A stretch of DNA of 64,000 nucleotides from Pandoraea sp. (GTDB lineage: Bacteria > Pseudomonadota > Gammaproteobacteria > Burkholderiales > Burkholderiaceae): contig NZ_SCSK01000010.1 in assembly GCF_004297875.1 (NCBI RefSeq), forward strand, positions 1-64,000, in the 5' to 3' direction. This document shows positions 1 through 8,272 of this stretch, piece by piece; position 1 is the stretch's first letter, and every line of letters begins with the position of its first letter. A model generated the notes under the pieces. The model searched no databases and was not told the origin of the DNA. It was given only the letters and a program-made list of their open reading frames with translations. The translations under genes and the position numbers were made by a program.

Positions 1-1
1 C

Positions 2-922
2 CACAAGGTGTCGATCTTCTACACCGCGCCCACGGCGATCCGCTCGCTGATCAAGGCGGCGGAGTCGGACAAGAGCATCTACCCGACCCAGTACGACCTG
101 TCGTCGCTGCGCATTCTGGGGTCGGTGGGCGAGCCGATCAATCCGGAAGCCTGGATGTGGTACTACAAGAACGTCGGCGGCGAGCGCTGCCCGATCGTCG
201 ACACGTGGTGGCAGACGGAGACCGGCGGGCACGTGATCGCACCGCTGCCGGGGGTCACGCCGCAGGTGCCGGGCTCGTGCACATTGCCGTTGCCTGGGGT
301 GGCCGCGGCGATCGTCGACGAGACGGGGCAGGATGTACCGAACGGGCAGGGCGGCATGCTGGTGATCAAGCGGCCGTGGCCGGGGCTGTTGCGCACCATC
401 TGGGGCGACCCGGAGCGCTTCAAGAACAGCTACTTCCCGGCGGAGCTGGGGGGCAAGATCTATCTGGCCGGCGACGGCGCGATTCGTGACCGGCAGACGG
501 GTTACTTCACGATCATGGGTCGCATCGACGACGTGCTCAACGTCTCGGGACATCGGCTGGGCACGATGGAGATCGAGTCGGCGCTGGTGGCCAATCCACT
601 GGTGGCCGAGGCGGCCGTGGTGGGACGCCCGGACGACACGACCGGCGAAGCGGTGGTCGCGTTCGTGGTGCTCAAGCGCACGCGTCCGACTGGCGAGGAG
701 GCCAAGCAGATCGCCACCGGTCTGCGCAACTGGGTGGCCAAGGAGATCGGGCCGATCGCCAAGCCGCGCGACATCCGCTTCGGCGAGAACCTGCCGAAGA
801 CCCGCTCGGGCAAGATCATGCGGCGCCTGCTGCGCGTGATCGCCAAGGGCGAGGAGATCACCCAGGACACTTCCACCCTGGAGAACCCGGCCATCCTCGA
901 GCAGCTCAAGCAGTCCCTTTGA
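2..922 (+). CDS. acs: Acetyl-CoA synthetase, C-terminal part (5' end outside window)
   Basis: Acs converts acetate, ATP and CoA to acetyl-CoA through acetyl-AMP in the cytoplasm. The reading frame is open from the first bases, so about half of the usual ~650-residue protein lies upstream; 306 residues are visible. Seen here are the adenylate-forming motif [10 protein letters not shown], the hinge stretch [15 protein letters not shown], and the C-terminal [11 protein letters not shown], whose lysine is the acetylation-regulated catalytic lysine of this family. The gene ends 30 bases before the convergent stop of the next gene. Identity is very secure; only the N-terminus is unseen. Confidence 0.96.
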   Translation, partial: HKVSIFYTAPTAIRSLIKAAESDKSIYPTQYDLSSLRILGSVGEPINPEAWMWYYKNVGGERCPIVDTWWQTETGGHVIAPLPGVTPQVPGSCTLPLPGVAAAIVDETGQDVPNGQGGMLVIKRPWPGLLRTIWGDPERFKNSYFPAELGGKIYLAGDGAIRDRQTGYFTIMGRIDDVLNVSGHRLGTMEIESALVANPLVAEAAVVGRPDDTTGEAVVAFVVLKRTRPTGEEAKQIATGLRNWVAKEIGPIAKPRDIRFGENLPKTRSGKIMRRLLRVIAKGEEITQDTSTLENPAILEQLKQSL

Positions 923-952
923 GGCGTGGGAGTGCGTGGTCCGCACGCGCGG

Positions 953-2224
953 TCAAAAGAACGTCTGGACCACGTCGATGACCTGGTAGGCGTCGTCGAG
1001 CACGGGAATCTGCCGCCACTTGTCGAACGTCAGGCAGGGGTGCGATATGTCGAAGGCGAGCATGTCGCCCACCTGCAGGTCGTCGCCAGGGGCGATATGC
1101 AGGAATGCGTGCTGATCCATCATGCGAGTGACTTCCCAGTGCGCGGGCGCGGGCGATGGCTGTGCCTGGATGCCGGGGCGGAAGTGGCTGGCCGGGCGAG
1201 GCATGCCTGCATCGGACGCGGTATCGCGCTTGCCCAGGGCGACGATGGCCTGGTCCGGTTCCGGAATCGATTGCACGTAGGCCAAGACCTGCAATGCCGG
1301 CAACAGGCCGGCACGCATCTTGTGAGCGATCGGATTGCGAGCCTGGATTTGCGTTTGCGCGGCCTGGTAAATACCGGCGTCGTGCGTGAGATAACAACCC
1401 GGACGCAGCACGATATCGAGCGGCACGCCCGTATCGGCCCTGGAGAATTCTTCGGCGACCACGTCGTACCACGCCGAGCCCGCTCCGGAGAGGATGGCCG
1501 GCTGGCGCGCGAAGCGCCCGGCTTGCGCCAGTTCGCCGGTAATGGCGACGGCGCGCTGCAGCAGCGCACGAATCTCGCTCTCATCCGTGAGTACGCCTTC
1601 ATACAATTCGACACCGGCCAGCGCCACGCAGTCGTGCCATTGCGCGAGTGCTTCGAGCACCGCGCGCAGGCCCACATCGTCGCGCACGCCGGTGCGCCCG
1701 CCGGTCACGCCGAGTTCGAGCAGGACCTGGATGGTCTGCCCGCGCGCCCGAAAAAAGCGGCCAAGATGATCGACGCCGGCGGCGGAATCGACCAGGCAGA
1801 AAAATTCGAAGGCGGGGTCTTCGAGCAGCTCGGCGATCAGCGTCATGTTCTGCTTGCCGACCAACTGATTGGCCATCAGCACGCGCCTCACGCCGTGCTG
1901 GTAAGCCGCGCGGGTCTGCGGCGCGGTGGCCAGCGTGATGCCCCAGGCGCCGCCGGCGAGTTGCCGGGCAAACAGCTTGGGCGCCATGGTGGTCTTGCCG
2001 TGCGGCGCCAGTTTGAGACCGTATTCGGAGACGAACCGCTGCATCCAGTCCAGGTTGTGGGCCAGGCGCGTCTCGTAGAGCACCGCGGCGGGCAGGCTGA
2101 GGTCTTCGCGCAGCAATTGCCATCGCAGCCCGGCAGTGTCGTCCGGACGCAAAGGCGTCTCGAGCGGCCCGAGGCCTTTGTCGACGATATCGATCATGCC
2201 GCTTTGATGGGGGGTGTCGTTCAT
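953..2224 (-). CDS. D-serine dehydratase-like / amino acid deaminase (PLP fold type III)
   Basis: 423 residues. The N-terminal half has the alanine-racemase-like barrel of D-threonine aldolase and eukaryotic-type D-serine dehydratase, with the probable PLP lysine K77 in APHGKTTMAP. The C-terminal half ends in a beta domain with H395-P-C397, the His/Cys pair that binds a metal (zinc in chicken D-serine dehydratase) in this family. The likely reaction is deamination or aldol cleavage of a D-hydroxy-amino acid; the substrate cannot be read from sequence. It is transcribed away from queF and convergent with acs. Substrate uncertain, family secure. Confidence 0.85.
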   Translation of the reverse strand: MNDTPHQSGMIDIVDKGLGPLETPLRPDDTAGLRWQLLREDLSLPAAVLYETRLAHNLDWMQRFVSEYGLKLAPHGKTTMAPKLFARQLAGGAWGITLATAPQTRAAYQHGVRRVLMANQLVGKQNMTLIAELLEDPAFEFFCLVDSAAGVDHLGRFFRARGQTIQVLLELGVTGGRTGVRDDVGLRAVLEALAQWHDCVALAGVELYEGVLTDESEIRALLQRAVAITGELAQAGRFARQPAILSGAGSAWYDVVAEEFSRADTGVPLDIVLRPGCYLTHDAGIYQAAQTQIQARNPIAHKMRAGLLPALQVLAYVQSIPEPDQAIVALGKRDTASDAGMPRPASHFRPGIQAQPSPAPAHWEVTRMMDQHAFLHIAPGDDLQVGDMLAFDISHPCLTFDKWRQIPVLDDAYQVIDVVQTFF

Positions 2225-2280
2225 CTCGATGGGTCGTGTTGATGCCGGTGGCGCAGCCGCAGCGATGCCGCCGTAACGCT

Positions 2281-3105
2281 CTATTGCCGTGCGTTGCGCC
2301 GATTATCGGGCAGCGGCAGATTGAAGTTGGTGCGAAACGGATTGATGTCGAGGCCACCGCGGCGCGTGTAGCGCGCGTAGACCGCCAGCTTGCCGGGCGC
2401 ACAGGCGCGCAGGATATCCATGAAAATGCGCTCGACGCATTGCTCGTGAAAACCGGTGTGATTGCGAAACGAGATCAGGTACTTGAGCAAGCCGGCTTGG
2501 TCGATCGGCGCGCCGACGTAGCGGACCTGCACGCTGCCCCAATCCGGCTGGCCGGTCACCGGGCAGTTCGATTTGAGCAGGTTCGACACCAGCGTCTCTT
2601 CTACGGGCGCTTCGTCGTGATTGGCGCGCAGCAGGGTCGGGTCCGGCGTGTAGATGTCGGTCTCGATGTCGAGCCGGTCGAGCGACAGCCCTTCCAGCTC
2701 GGCCAGGCGCAGTTGATCGAAACGCGTGGCTTCGGTAAGCCGCACCTGTACGGCCGCACCGCACGCCTCGCTCAAGTCTTGCTGGATCAGCTGGCGCGCC
2801 GCCTCGGCATTGGCCAGGCGCGTTTGCGCGAACGACCCCAGGTAGAGCTTGAAGGACTTCGATTCGACGATGTTGGGCGAATCGGCCGGCACGATGGCGG
2901 TGAGCAGCGCGATCTGCGGCTTGCCTTTCGGGTTGAGCCACGATAACTCGTAGGCATTCCACAGGTCGGCGCCGAAGAAGGGCAGCGGCGCGGGCACGCC
3001 GATCGCCTCGCGCGCCGGCTGGCGCTCGATCGGGAACAGCAGCGCGGGATCGTATTGCTCGGTGTAATTGACGGGTTTGCCCAGCGGCGAGTGTTCAGCT
3101 TGCAT
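2281..3105 (-). CDS. queF: NADPH-dependent 7-cyano-7-deazaguanine reductase
   Basis: QueF reduces preQ0 to preQ1 in queuosine (tRNA wobble modification) synthesis. With the start at 3105 ([10 protein letters not shown], the common QueF N-terminus) the protein has 274 residues, close to the long two-domain E. coli type (about 280). The thioimide-forming cysteine is C181 in [11 protein letters not shown], with the partner aspartate D188 seven residues later; [13 protein letters not shown] is the conserved substrate-binding stretch. An alternative start five codons upstream (3120) exists. The start overlaps the 3' end of the 5'-nucleotidase gene by 11 bases, so the two are probably co-translated. 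Confidence 0.95.
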   Translation of the reverse strand: MQAEHSPLGKPVNYTEQYDPALLFPIERQPAREAIGVPAPLPFFGADLWNAYELSWLNPKGKPQIALLTAIVPADSPNIVESKSFKLYLGSFAQTRLANAEAARQLIQQDLSEACGAAVQVRLTEATRFDQLRLAELEGLSLDRLDIETDIYTPDPTLLRANHDEAPVEETLVSNLLKSNCPVTGQPDWGSVQVRYVGAPIDQAGLLKYLISFRNHTGFHEQCVERIFMDILRACAPGKLAVYARYTRRGGLDINPFRTNFNLPLPDNRRNARQ

Positions 3106-4003
3106 GATTGGTGATTCCAATGGGCACGTGGCCGGTCGCGGTGACCTCGCGTGCCGATTCGCAATGGCGCAGTTGGTCGTCGAAGAAAAAGTCGGGTTGG
3201 AATTCGCGCAGGAAGGTGCCCTTGTCGAGTCCGCCGAGGAACATCGCCTCGTCGACTTCGATTTCCCAGGCCATCAGCGTGCGGATCGCCCGCTCGTGGG
3301 CGGGGGCCGCGCGTGCCGTGACGAGCGCCGTGCGAATGCGCATGGTCGCGGCGTCGTCGGCCAGCTTCTGCAGCCGATGCAGCGCTTCGAGCAGCGGCTT
3401 GAGCGGGCCGTGTGCGAGCGGGATATCCCGCTTTTGCACTTCGTGGCGCATGAATTCCGGCAGGCCGCGGGCCTGGTAGACCTGCTCGGCCTCGTCGGAG
3501 AACAGCACGGCGTCGCCGTCGAAAGCGATGCGGATCTCATCGGGCCGCAGTTCCGCTTGCGCGGTCGAGCGCGGGTAGACGTGCGCGGCGGGAAAGCCTG
3601 CGGCCAGCGCCTCTTGCACGTCGTCGCGATTGGCCGAGAGAAACAGGTGCGCGGCCAGCGGTTTCAGGTAGCGAAACGGCGGGCTGCCGCGCGTGAACAC
3701 GCCGCGCTCGATCGCCAATTCCTGCTCCCGGCAGGAGCGGAATGCGCGCAGGCCGCTGATCGGGTCGCTGCGCGAGAGGATCACGACCTCGACGCGGTGC
3801 TCTCGCTGGGTGTTGAGCGCGAGCAGCTTGCGGATCAGCCCGAACGCGACGCCGGGCTGCGCCGGCACGTCCAGGCGTTCGCGCTGCAGTTTTTCATAGG
3901 CGGCGGGGTCGCCCTGCTCGTAGACGCGGTTCTCTTCTTCGAAGTCGAACAGCGCGCGCGAGGAGATGGCGACCACCAGCTTATCGTTGAGCGTGAATGA
4001 CAT
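3095..4003 (-). CDS. Cytosolic 5'-nucleotidase family protein (PF06189-like)
   Basis: 302 residues, resembling the cN-I type 5'-nucleotidases that dephosphorylate nucleoside monophosphates such as AMP. Visible are a HAD-like FDGDAVLF motif at residues 161-168 (nucleophile and acid/base aspartates D162 and D164) and, near the C-terminus, [11 protein letters not shown] and DFFFDDQ. No signal peptide is seen, so it is cytoplasmic. It lies between ilvA and queF on the same strand, with an 11-base overlap into queF. The family call is firm; the preferred nucleotide is unknown. Confidence 0.85.
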   Translation of the reverse strand: MSFTLNDKLVVAISSRALFDFEEENRVYEQGDPAAYEKLQRERLDVPAQPGVAFGLIRKLLALNTQREHRVEVVILSRSDPISGLRAFRSCREQELAIERGVFTRGSPPFRYLKPLAAHLFLSANRDDVQEALAAGFPAAHVYPRSTAQAELRPDEIRIAFDGDAVLFSDEAEQVYQARGLPEFMRHEVQKRDIPLAHGPLKPLLEALHRLQKLADDAATMRIRTALVTARAAPAHERAIRTLMAWEIEVDEAMFLGGLDKGTFLREFQPDFFFDDQLRHCESAREVTATGHVPIGITNHAS

Positions 4004-4063
4004 GACTGCGGTTCCCGGGCGGTTGGGCCGGGCGCCGCCTGGCGCCGGGCCGCGGTGCGGGCT

Positions 4064-5593
4064 TCAGGCGAGAAACAGCCGGTACACCGGGTTTTCGCTT
4101 TCGTCCCAGTAAGGGTAGCCAAGCGTGTCGAGAAATTCCTGGAACACGCGCTTTTCGTCCTTCGGCACTTGAATGCCTACCAGGATATTACTGTAGTCGG
4201 CGCCCTGGTTCCGGTAGTGAAACAGACTGATGTTCCAGTTCGGATTCATCGACGAGAGGAACTTCATCAGCGCGCCGGGCCGCTCCGGAAATTCGAAGCG
4301 GTACAGCAGTTCGTCGCGCGCCAGCGGCGAATGGCCGCCGACCATGTAGCGGATGTGCTGCTTGGACAGCTCGTCGTTCGACAGGTCGACCGTGGCAAAG
4401 CCGTGACGCTGGAAGTTGGCGGCGATCTTCGCGCCCTCGTCGCGATTGTGCGTCTGGACGCCGACGAAGATATGCGCCTGGGTGGCATCGGCGATGCGAT
4501 AGTTGAACTCCGTGACGTTGCGATTGCCAACCAGCTCGCAAAAGCGCTTGAAGCTGCCGCGTTCCTCGGGAATCGTCACGGCGAACACCGCTTCGCGCGC
4601 CTCGCCGACCTCGGCCCGCTCGGCGACGAAACGCAGCCGGTCGAAATTCATGTTGGCGCCGGAGGTGATCGCCACCAGCGTCTCGCCCTTGAGCTTTTCG
4701 CGTTCGGCGTAGCGCTTGGCGCCGGCCACCGACAGCGCGCCGGAAGGCTCCAGCACGCTGCGGGTGTCCTGAAAGACGTCCTTGATGGCCGCGCACAGCG
4801 CGTCGGTATCGACCAGGATCACCTCGTCGACGTGCTGCTTGCACAGCCGGTACGTTTCGGCGCCGACGTACTTGACGGCGGTGCCGTCGGCGAACAGGCC
4901 GACATCGTGCAGCTGCACGCGCTGGCCGCTGTGCATCGAGCGCGCCATGGCGTCGGAGTCCTGGGTCTGCACGCCGATGACGCGCACTTCCGGGCGCAGC
5001 GCCTTGACGTAGGCCGCCACGCCGGCGATCAGGCCGCCGCCGCCGATCGGCACGAAAATCGCGTGCAGCGGCCCGGGATGCTGGCGCAGAATTTCCATCG
5101 CGATGGTGCCCTGGCCGGCGATCACATCCGGGTCGTCGAATGGGTGCACAAAGGTCAGGCCGCGCTCCTGCTGGAGCTCGGCCGCTTTCTGATAGGCGTC
5201 GCTGTAGGAATCGCCCGCCAGCACAACCTCGACGGCCCGCCCGCCGTGGGTTTTCACCGCGTCGATCTTGACCTGCGGGGTGGTGACCGGCATCACGATC
5301 ACCGCCTTGCAGCCGAGCTTGGCGGCCGACAGCGCGACCCCTTGTGCGTGATTGCCGGCCGAGGCGGTAATCACGCCGCGCGCGAGCTCGGCTTCGGGCA
5401 GGTTGGCCATCTTGTTGTAGGCGCCGCGCAGCTTGAAGGAAAACACCGTCTGGTTGTCTTCGCGCTTGAGGTAGATGCGGTTGTGCAGTCGCATCGACAG
5501 CGTGCGCGCCAGTTCGAGTTCGCTCTCGCGGGCGACGTCGTAGACCTTGGCGGTGAGAACCTTTTTCAAATAATCGAGGGCAGAGGCGGACAT
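4064..5593 (-). CDS. ilvA: Biosynthetic threonine ammonia-lyase
   Basis: IlvA deaminates threonine to 2-oxobutanoate, the first committed step to isoleucine. The ATG at 5593 (MSASALDYLKK) gives 509 residues, the normal length for the biosynthetic enzyme; an in-frame extension to 5773 is low-complexity and unlikely. PLP lysine K54 lies in FSFKLRGAYNKM, and a glycine-rich phosphate-binding loop follows (IGGGGLIAG). The last third holds two ACT-like regulatory modules (starting near EERGSFKRFCELVG and RYEFPERPGAL-like stretches), which in the family give isoleucine inhibition and valine activation. It heads the minus-strand run towards queF; the gap to the next gene is 60 bases. Confidence 0.97.
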   Translation of the reverse strand: MSASALDYLKKVLTAKVYDVARESELELARTLSMRLHNRIYLKREDNQTVFSFKLRGAYNKMANLPEAELARGVITASAGNHAQGVALSAAKLGCKAVIVMPVTTPQVKIDAVKTHGGRAVEVVLAGDSYSDAYQKAAELQQERGLTFVHPFDDPDVIAGQGTIAMEILRQHPGPLHAIFVPIGGGGLIAGVAAYVKALRPEVRVIGVQTQDSDAMARSMHSGQRVQLHDVGLFADGTAVKYVGAETYRLCKQHVDEVILVDTDALCAAIKDVFQDTRSVLEPSGALSVAGAKRYAEREKLKGETLVAITSGANMNFDRLRFVAERAEVGEAREAVFAVTIPEERGSFKRFCELVGNRNVTEFNYRIADATQAHIFVGVQTHNRDEGAKIAANFQRHGFATVDLSNDELSKQHIRYMVGGHSPLARDELLYRFEFPERPGALMKFLSSMNPNWNISLFHYRNQGADYSNILVGIQVPKDEKRVFQEFLDTLGYPYWDESENPVYRLFLA

Positions 5594-5965
5594 GGTGTCG
5601 GGCGGGCGGCGCCGAAAGCAGGAAAAAGCCTCAATGATAGAGCATCGCCGGCAACCGGGGGGCGCGCGAGAGCGGACCCATTCCGGTGAACCGAGCCGAA
5701 GCCTGGCTGGCGAGTGCCTTGGTTCAATCGCGCCGGACGCGTCGAAAATACCGACGCCGTCTTTGCCGGACATGTGTGCGCATGGTGTTCGCGTGTGCGC
5801 AAACTGTGTCGGGCATGACGTCGATCAAGACTGCCGGGCAGCATAAAACCTAGGCTTTCCCTGTATTCGCGCAGAAGCGGGAATCAATAAAGCGTCGCGG
5901 CCGTCATAGGTAAAGCCGATTGAATGAATCGGCGGGTCTTCGATGCGATCCGTTGGGAGAGTTGC
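5594..5965. other. Intergenic region between ilvA and a small envelope gene
   Basis: 372 bases separating two divergent genes, so it should hold both promoters. A 7-bp perfect stem-loop, GCCGATT-GAATG-AATCGGC, lies at 5915-5933, just upstream of the rightward gene; no T-run follows, so it is not an intrinsic terminator. Short open frames here have no coding character. I see no strong -35/-10 pair on either strand. Confidence 0.5.
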
Positions 5966-6310
5966 ATGAAAATATCCAGGCATCTAGGCGTGGCCATGAC
6001 CCTGGCAGCCGTGCTCTGCAGTGCCGGGGGCGCTGCCATGGCGCGCACGCACGTCGGCGTGTTTATCGGACCGCCGATCTACAGCTACCCTTATCCGTAC
6101 CCCTATTATCCGTATGCACCCGCGCCGTACTACTATGCGCCGCCAGTGATGGTGGCGCCTCCCAGCCCGCCGGTCTATATTCAGCAAGAACCGACCGATA
6201 CGCAGGACCAGGGCGGCAACTGGTACTACTGCCGCTCGTCCCGTGCCTATTATCCGTATGTAAAGACGTGTCCGGAAGGTTGGCAGACCGTGCCGGCCCG
6301 CCCGCGCTAG
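5966..6310 (+). CDS. Exported Tyr/Pro-rich small protein, function unknown
   Basis: 114 residues from the ATG at 5966, which is preceded by a GGGAGAG ribosome site; an earlier in-frame start at 5924 has none. Residues 1-26 form a clear signal peptide (MKISRHLGVAMTLAAVL, cleavage near AMA-RTH). The middle is tyrosine/proline-rich (YSYPYPYPYYPYAP). The C-terminus has WYYCRSSRAYYPYVKTC-PEGW, a two-cysteine motif that recurs in small envelope proteins of Burkholderiales. It is followed 26 bases later by a lipoprotein gene and the two are probably one unit. No function can be assigned; an envelope location is inferred. Confidence 0.8.
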   Translation: MKISRHLGVAMTLAAVLCSAGGAAMARTHVGVFIGPPIYSYPYPYPYYPYAPAPYYYAPPVMVAPPSPPVYIQQEPTDTQDQGGNWYYCRSSRAYYPYVKTCPEGWQTVPARPR

Positions 6311-6336
6311 GGCGCCGGTAACGCGGAGGAAATGTC

Positions 6337-6858
6337 ATGAAACGATGGGTTTGCTTGACAGCAGTGGCGGCGGCCGTGCTCAGCGGCTGCACGGTGATGC
6401 CGGTGGGGCCGACCGTGCTGGCCCTGCCGGGCAACGGCAAGACGTTCGATCAATTCAGGACCGATGATGCCATCTGTCGCCAGTATGCATACCAGCAGAT
6501 CGGCGGTCCGGCGGCGCAGCAGGCTGTCACCGATAGTGCAGTTGGCAGCGCCGCGCTGGGTACCGCGGTCGGCGCGCTCGCGGGCGCGGCATTCGGCGGC
6601 GGACGCGGCGCGGCGGTCGGCGCCGGGGCCGGCCTGCTGGCCGGCAGCGCGATCGGCGCCGATAGTGCGGCGGTCTCCGGCTATGGCTCGCAGCGCCGCT
6701 ACGATTACGCCTACGTCCAGTGCATGTACGCCCGGGGCAACCAGGTGCCGGTGCGCGGCGGCGTGATGCAGCGCTACAATCCGCCGCCCCCGCCGGCCGA
6801 TGAGCCGCCTCCGCCTCCACCGGGTACACCCCCGCCGCCGCCGCCGGGCGTCTATTGA
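6337..6858 (+). CDS. Glycine-zipper lipoprotein with proline-rich tail
   Basis: 173 residues with a lipobox ending VLSGC, lipid-modified Cys at 18, so a predicted outer-membrane lipoprotein. Residues about 70-110 are an Ala/Gly glycine-zipper segment (GALAGAAFGGGRGAAVGAG-like), a membrane-associating helix pair as in SlyB- or YMGG-type proteins. The last ~30 residues are almost pure proline in blocks separated by DE, GT and G, unusual for such lipoproteins. A strong ribosome site (GGAGGAAA) precedes the ATG. It is transcribed with the upstream Tyr/Pro-rich gene and ends at an intrinsic terminator. Confidence 0.85.
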   Translation: MKRWVCLTAVAAAVLSGCTVMPVGPTVLALPGNGKTFDQFRTDDAICRQYAYQQIGGPAAQQAVTDSAVGSAALGTAVGALAGAAFGGGRGAAVGAGAGLLAGSAIGADSAAVSGYGSQRRYDYAYVQCMYARGNQVPVRGGVMQRYNPPPPPADEPPPPPPGTPPPPPPGVY

Positions 6859-6882
6859 TGCCGCGCCGGCTTGCCGGACATT

Positions 6883-6915
6883 GCCGGATCTCCCGCCGGG
6901 GGATCCGGCTTTTTT
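6883..6915 (+). terminator. Intrinsic terminator after lipoprotein gene
   Basis: Stem GCCGGATC / GATCCGGC (6883-6890 with 6902-6909) followed by six T at 6910-6915. It touches the last codon of the convergent nucleotidyltransferase gene. Confidence 0.8.
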
Positions 6916-7546
6916 ATTGCTGCAAATCCAGGTCGGCCGGTGTGTCGATGTCGCGCACGACGCCGGGATCGTCGAGATCGACCCAGCTCACGCGGGCGCT
7001 GTCGCGCAGCAGCGCGCGCGCGCCGAGATCGCCATCGAGTTCGGCCAGCACGGCGCCGTGGGCCTGCCCGAAGGCAACCGGATGGCCTCGCTGGCCCAGG
7101 TAGCGCGGCGCGACCACAGCCTGGGGATCATCGAGCGCATCGACCACCGCGCGGATACTGGCGGGTCGGATGAACGGCATGTCGGCCAGTGCCACCAGCC
7201 ATCCTTGCGCTGCGCCCAGGGCGGCGGGCGGCGCGCTGGCGAGCGAGGCCCGAACGCCTGCCGCCAGGCTGGCGCCCATGCCGCGCAAGCTCGCCTCGCT
7301 CGATACGATCTCGCAGCCGGCGGCGCGCAACTGCGCCATGAGTTCGGGGCGATCGGGCCGCACCACGGCAATCACACGCGGCAGCACGGCCAGCAATGCG
7401 TGCGCACTGGCCGCCGCGACGCTGCGTCCGGGCGCGTCGCCTGGCAGCGGTTGCAGCAACTTGTTGCGCCGGCCACTGGCGTCGAAGCGGCTGCCGATGC
7501 CGCCGGCCAGCAGAACGGCTACGGGCAGAAGGGAGTGTCGTGACAT
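6914..7546 (-). CDS. MobA/MocA-family nucleotidyltransferase (molybdenum cofactor)
   Basis: 210 residues from the ATG at 7546 (MSRHSLLPVAVLLAGG). The N-terminal LLAGGIGSRF loop and a following lysine (RRNKLLQ) are the nucleotide-binding signature of this family, and ALADMPFIRP carries the metal-binding aspartate. MocA attaches CMP, and MobA GMP, to molybdopterin. The nearby IorAB-type hydroxylase would use the cytosine dinucleotide form, so a MocA role is inferred from context. The fold call is firm, the CTP or GTP preference is not. Confidence 0.75.
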   Translation of the reverse strand: MSRHSLLPVAVLLAGGIGSRFDASGRRNKLLQPLPGDAPGRSVAAASAHALLAVLPRVIAVVRPDRPELMAQLRAAGCEIVSSEASLRGMGASLAAGVRASLASAPPAALGAAQGWLVALADMPFIRPASIRAVVDALDDPQAVVAPRYLGQRGHPVAFGQAHGAVLAELDGDLGARALLRDSARVSWVDLDDPGVVRDIDTPADLDLQQ

Positions 7547-7692
7547 ACGAGGTATTATGCGCTGCGCGCCAGGGCGCCGCCATGCGTGGCGCCCTGGCGG
7601 AACCTTGCGCCGCATCGCGGGACTTATCGCTTCGGGCTCGCCGTGCGCGCGTGGTGCCGGCACGGGGCCGGGCGCCGGAATTTCTTCACGAC

Positions 7693-8265
7693 ATGGAACA
7701 TTTCATCAATTGGTTGTTCGGCGTGCTGGCACTGCCGAAGGTTGGCCTGCCAGCCGTCTTCCTGATCAGCCTGGTGTCGGCCACCCTGCTGCCGATGGGC
7801 TCGGAGCCGGCCGTGTTCGGCTACGTCAAGCTCAATCCGGAGATGCTGTGGCCCACCATCGTGGTCGCTACGCTTGGCAATACGATCGGCGGCATGATCG
7901 ACTGGTGGATGGGGTACGGCGCCAAGCTCGCCGTGGTGCGGTTGCGCGAGCGCCGGCGCCTGCACGGTGCGGGTGCCGGCGCCGCGTATCGCGCGCGCCG
8001 CAACGGCCAGCCGGCGCTCGGGGCCAAATACTTCGCCTGGATGCGGCGTTACGGGCCGGCCACGCTGCTGTTGTCATGGCTGCCGGTCATCGGCGATCCG
8101 CTTTGCACGCTGGCCGGCTGGCTGCGCCTGCCGTGGGGCGCCTGCCTGCTCTACATGGCGATCGGCAAGCTGCTGCGCTATCTCGCGGTGACCGGCTTGC
8201 TGCTGTGGGTGCCCGACAGCTTCTGGTCGGGCATCCTCGCTCCGCTGCGGGCGCTGGCCGGTTAG
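7693..8265 (+). CDS. YqaA-type DedA-like inner-membrane protein
   Basis: 190 residues from the ATG at 7693 (MEHFINWLFG); an upstream open extension in the same frame is probably non-coding. Four or five hydrophobic segments are visible, with the YqaA/SNARE-associated pattern: ISLVSATLLPMGSEP near residue 25-40, a conserved TLGNTIGGMIDWWMGYG, and RYGPATLLLSWLPVIGDP near 125. The DedA superfamily includes lipid scramblases and envelope-homeostasis factors; the role of this subfamily is not established. It ends eight bases from the convergent molybdenum hydroxylase gene. Confidence 0.85.
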   Translation: MEHFINWLFGVLALPKVGLPAVFLISLVSATLLPMGSEPAVFGYVKLNPEMLWPTIVVATLGNTIGGMIDWWMGYGAKLAVVRLRERRRLHGAGAGAAYRARRNGQPALGAKYFAWMRRYGPATLLLSWLPVIGDPLCTLAGWLRLPWGACLLYMAIGKLLRYLAVTGLLLWVPDSFWSGILAPLRALAG

Positions 8266-8272
8266 CGCCGGA

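Noticed and set aside
4055..5689. 544-codon open frame on the plus strand
   Set aside because: Antisense to ilvA, composition His/Gly/Asp-biased as expected for a shadow frame.
5915..5933. Stem-loop GCCGATT-GAATG-AATCGGC as terminator
   Set aside because: No T-run follows and it lies just before a start site, so only a structural note is kept.
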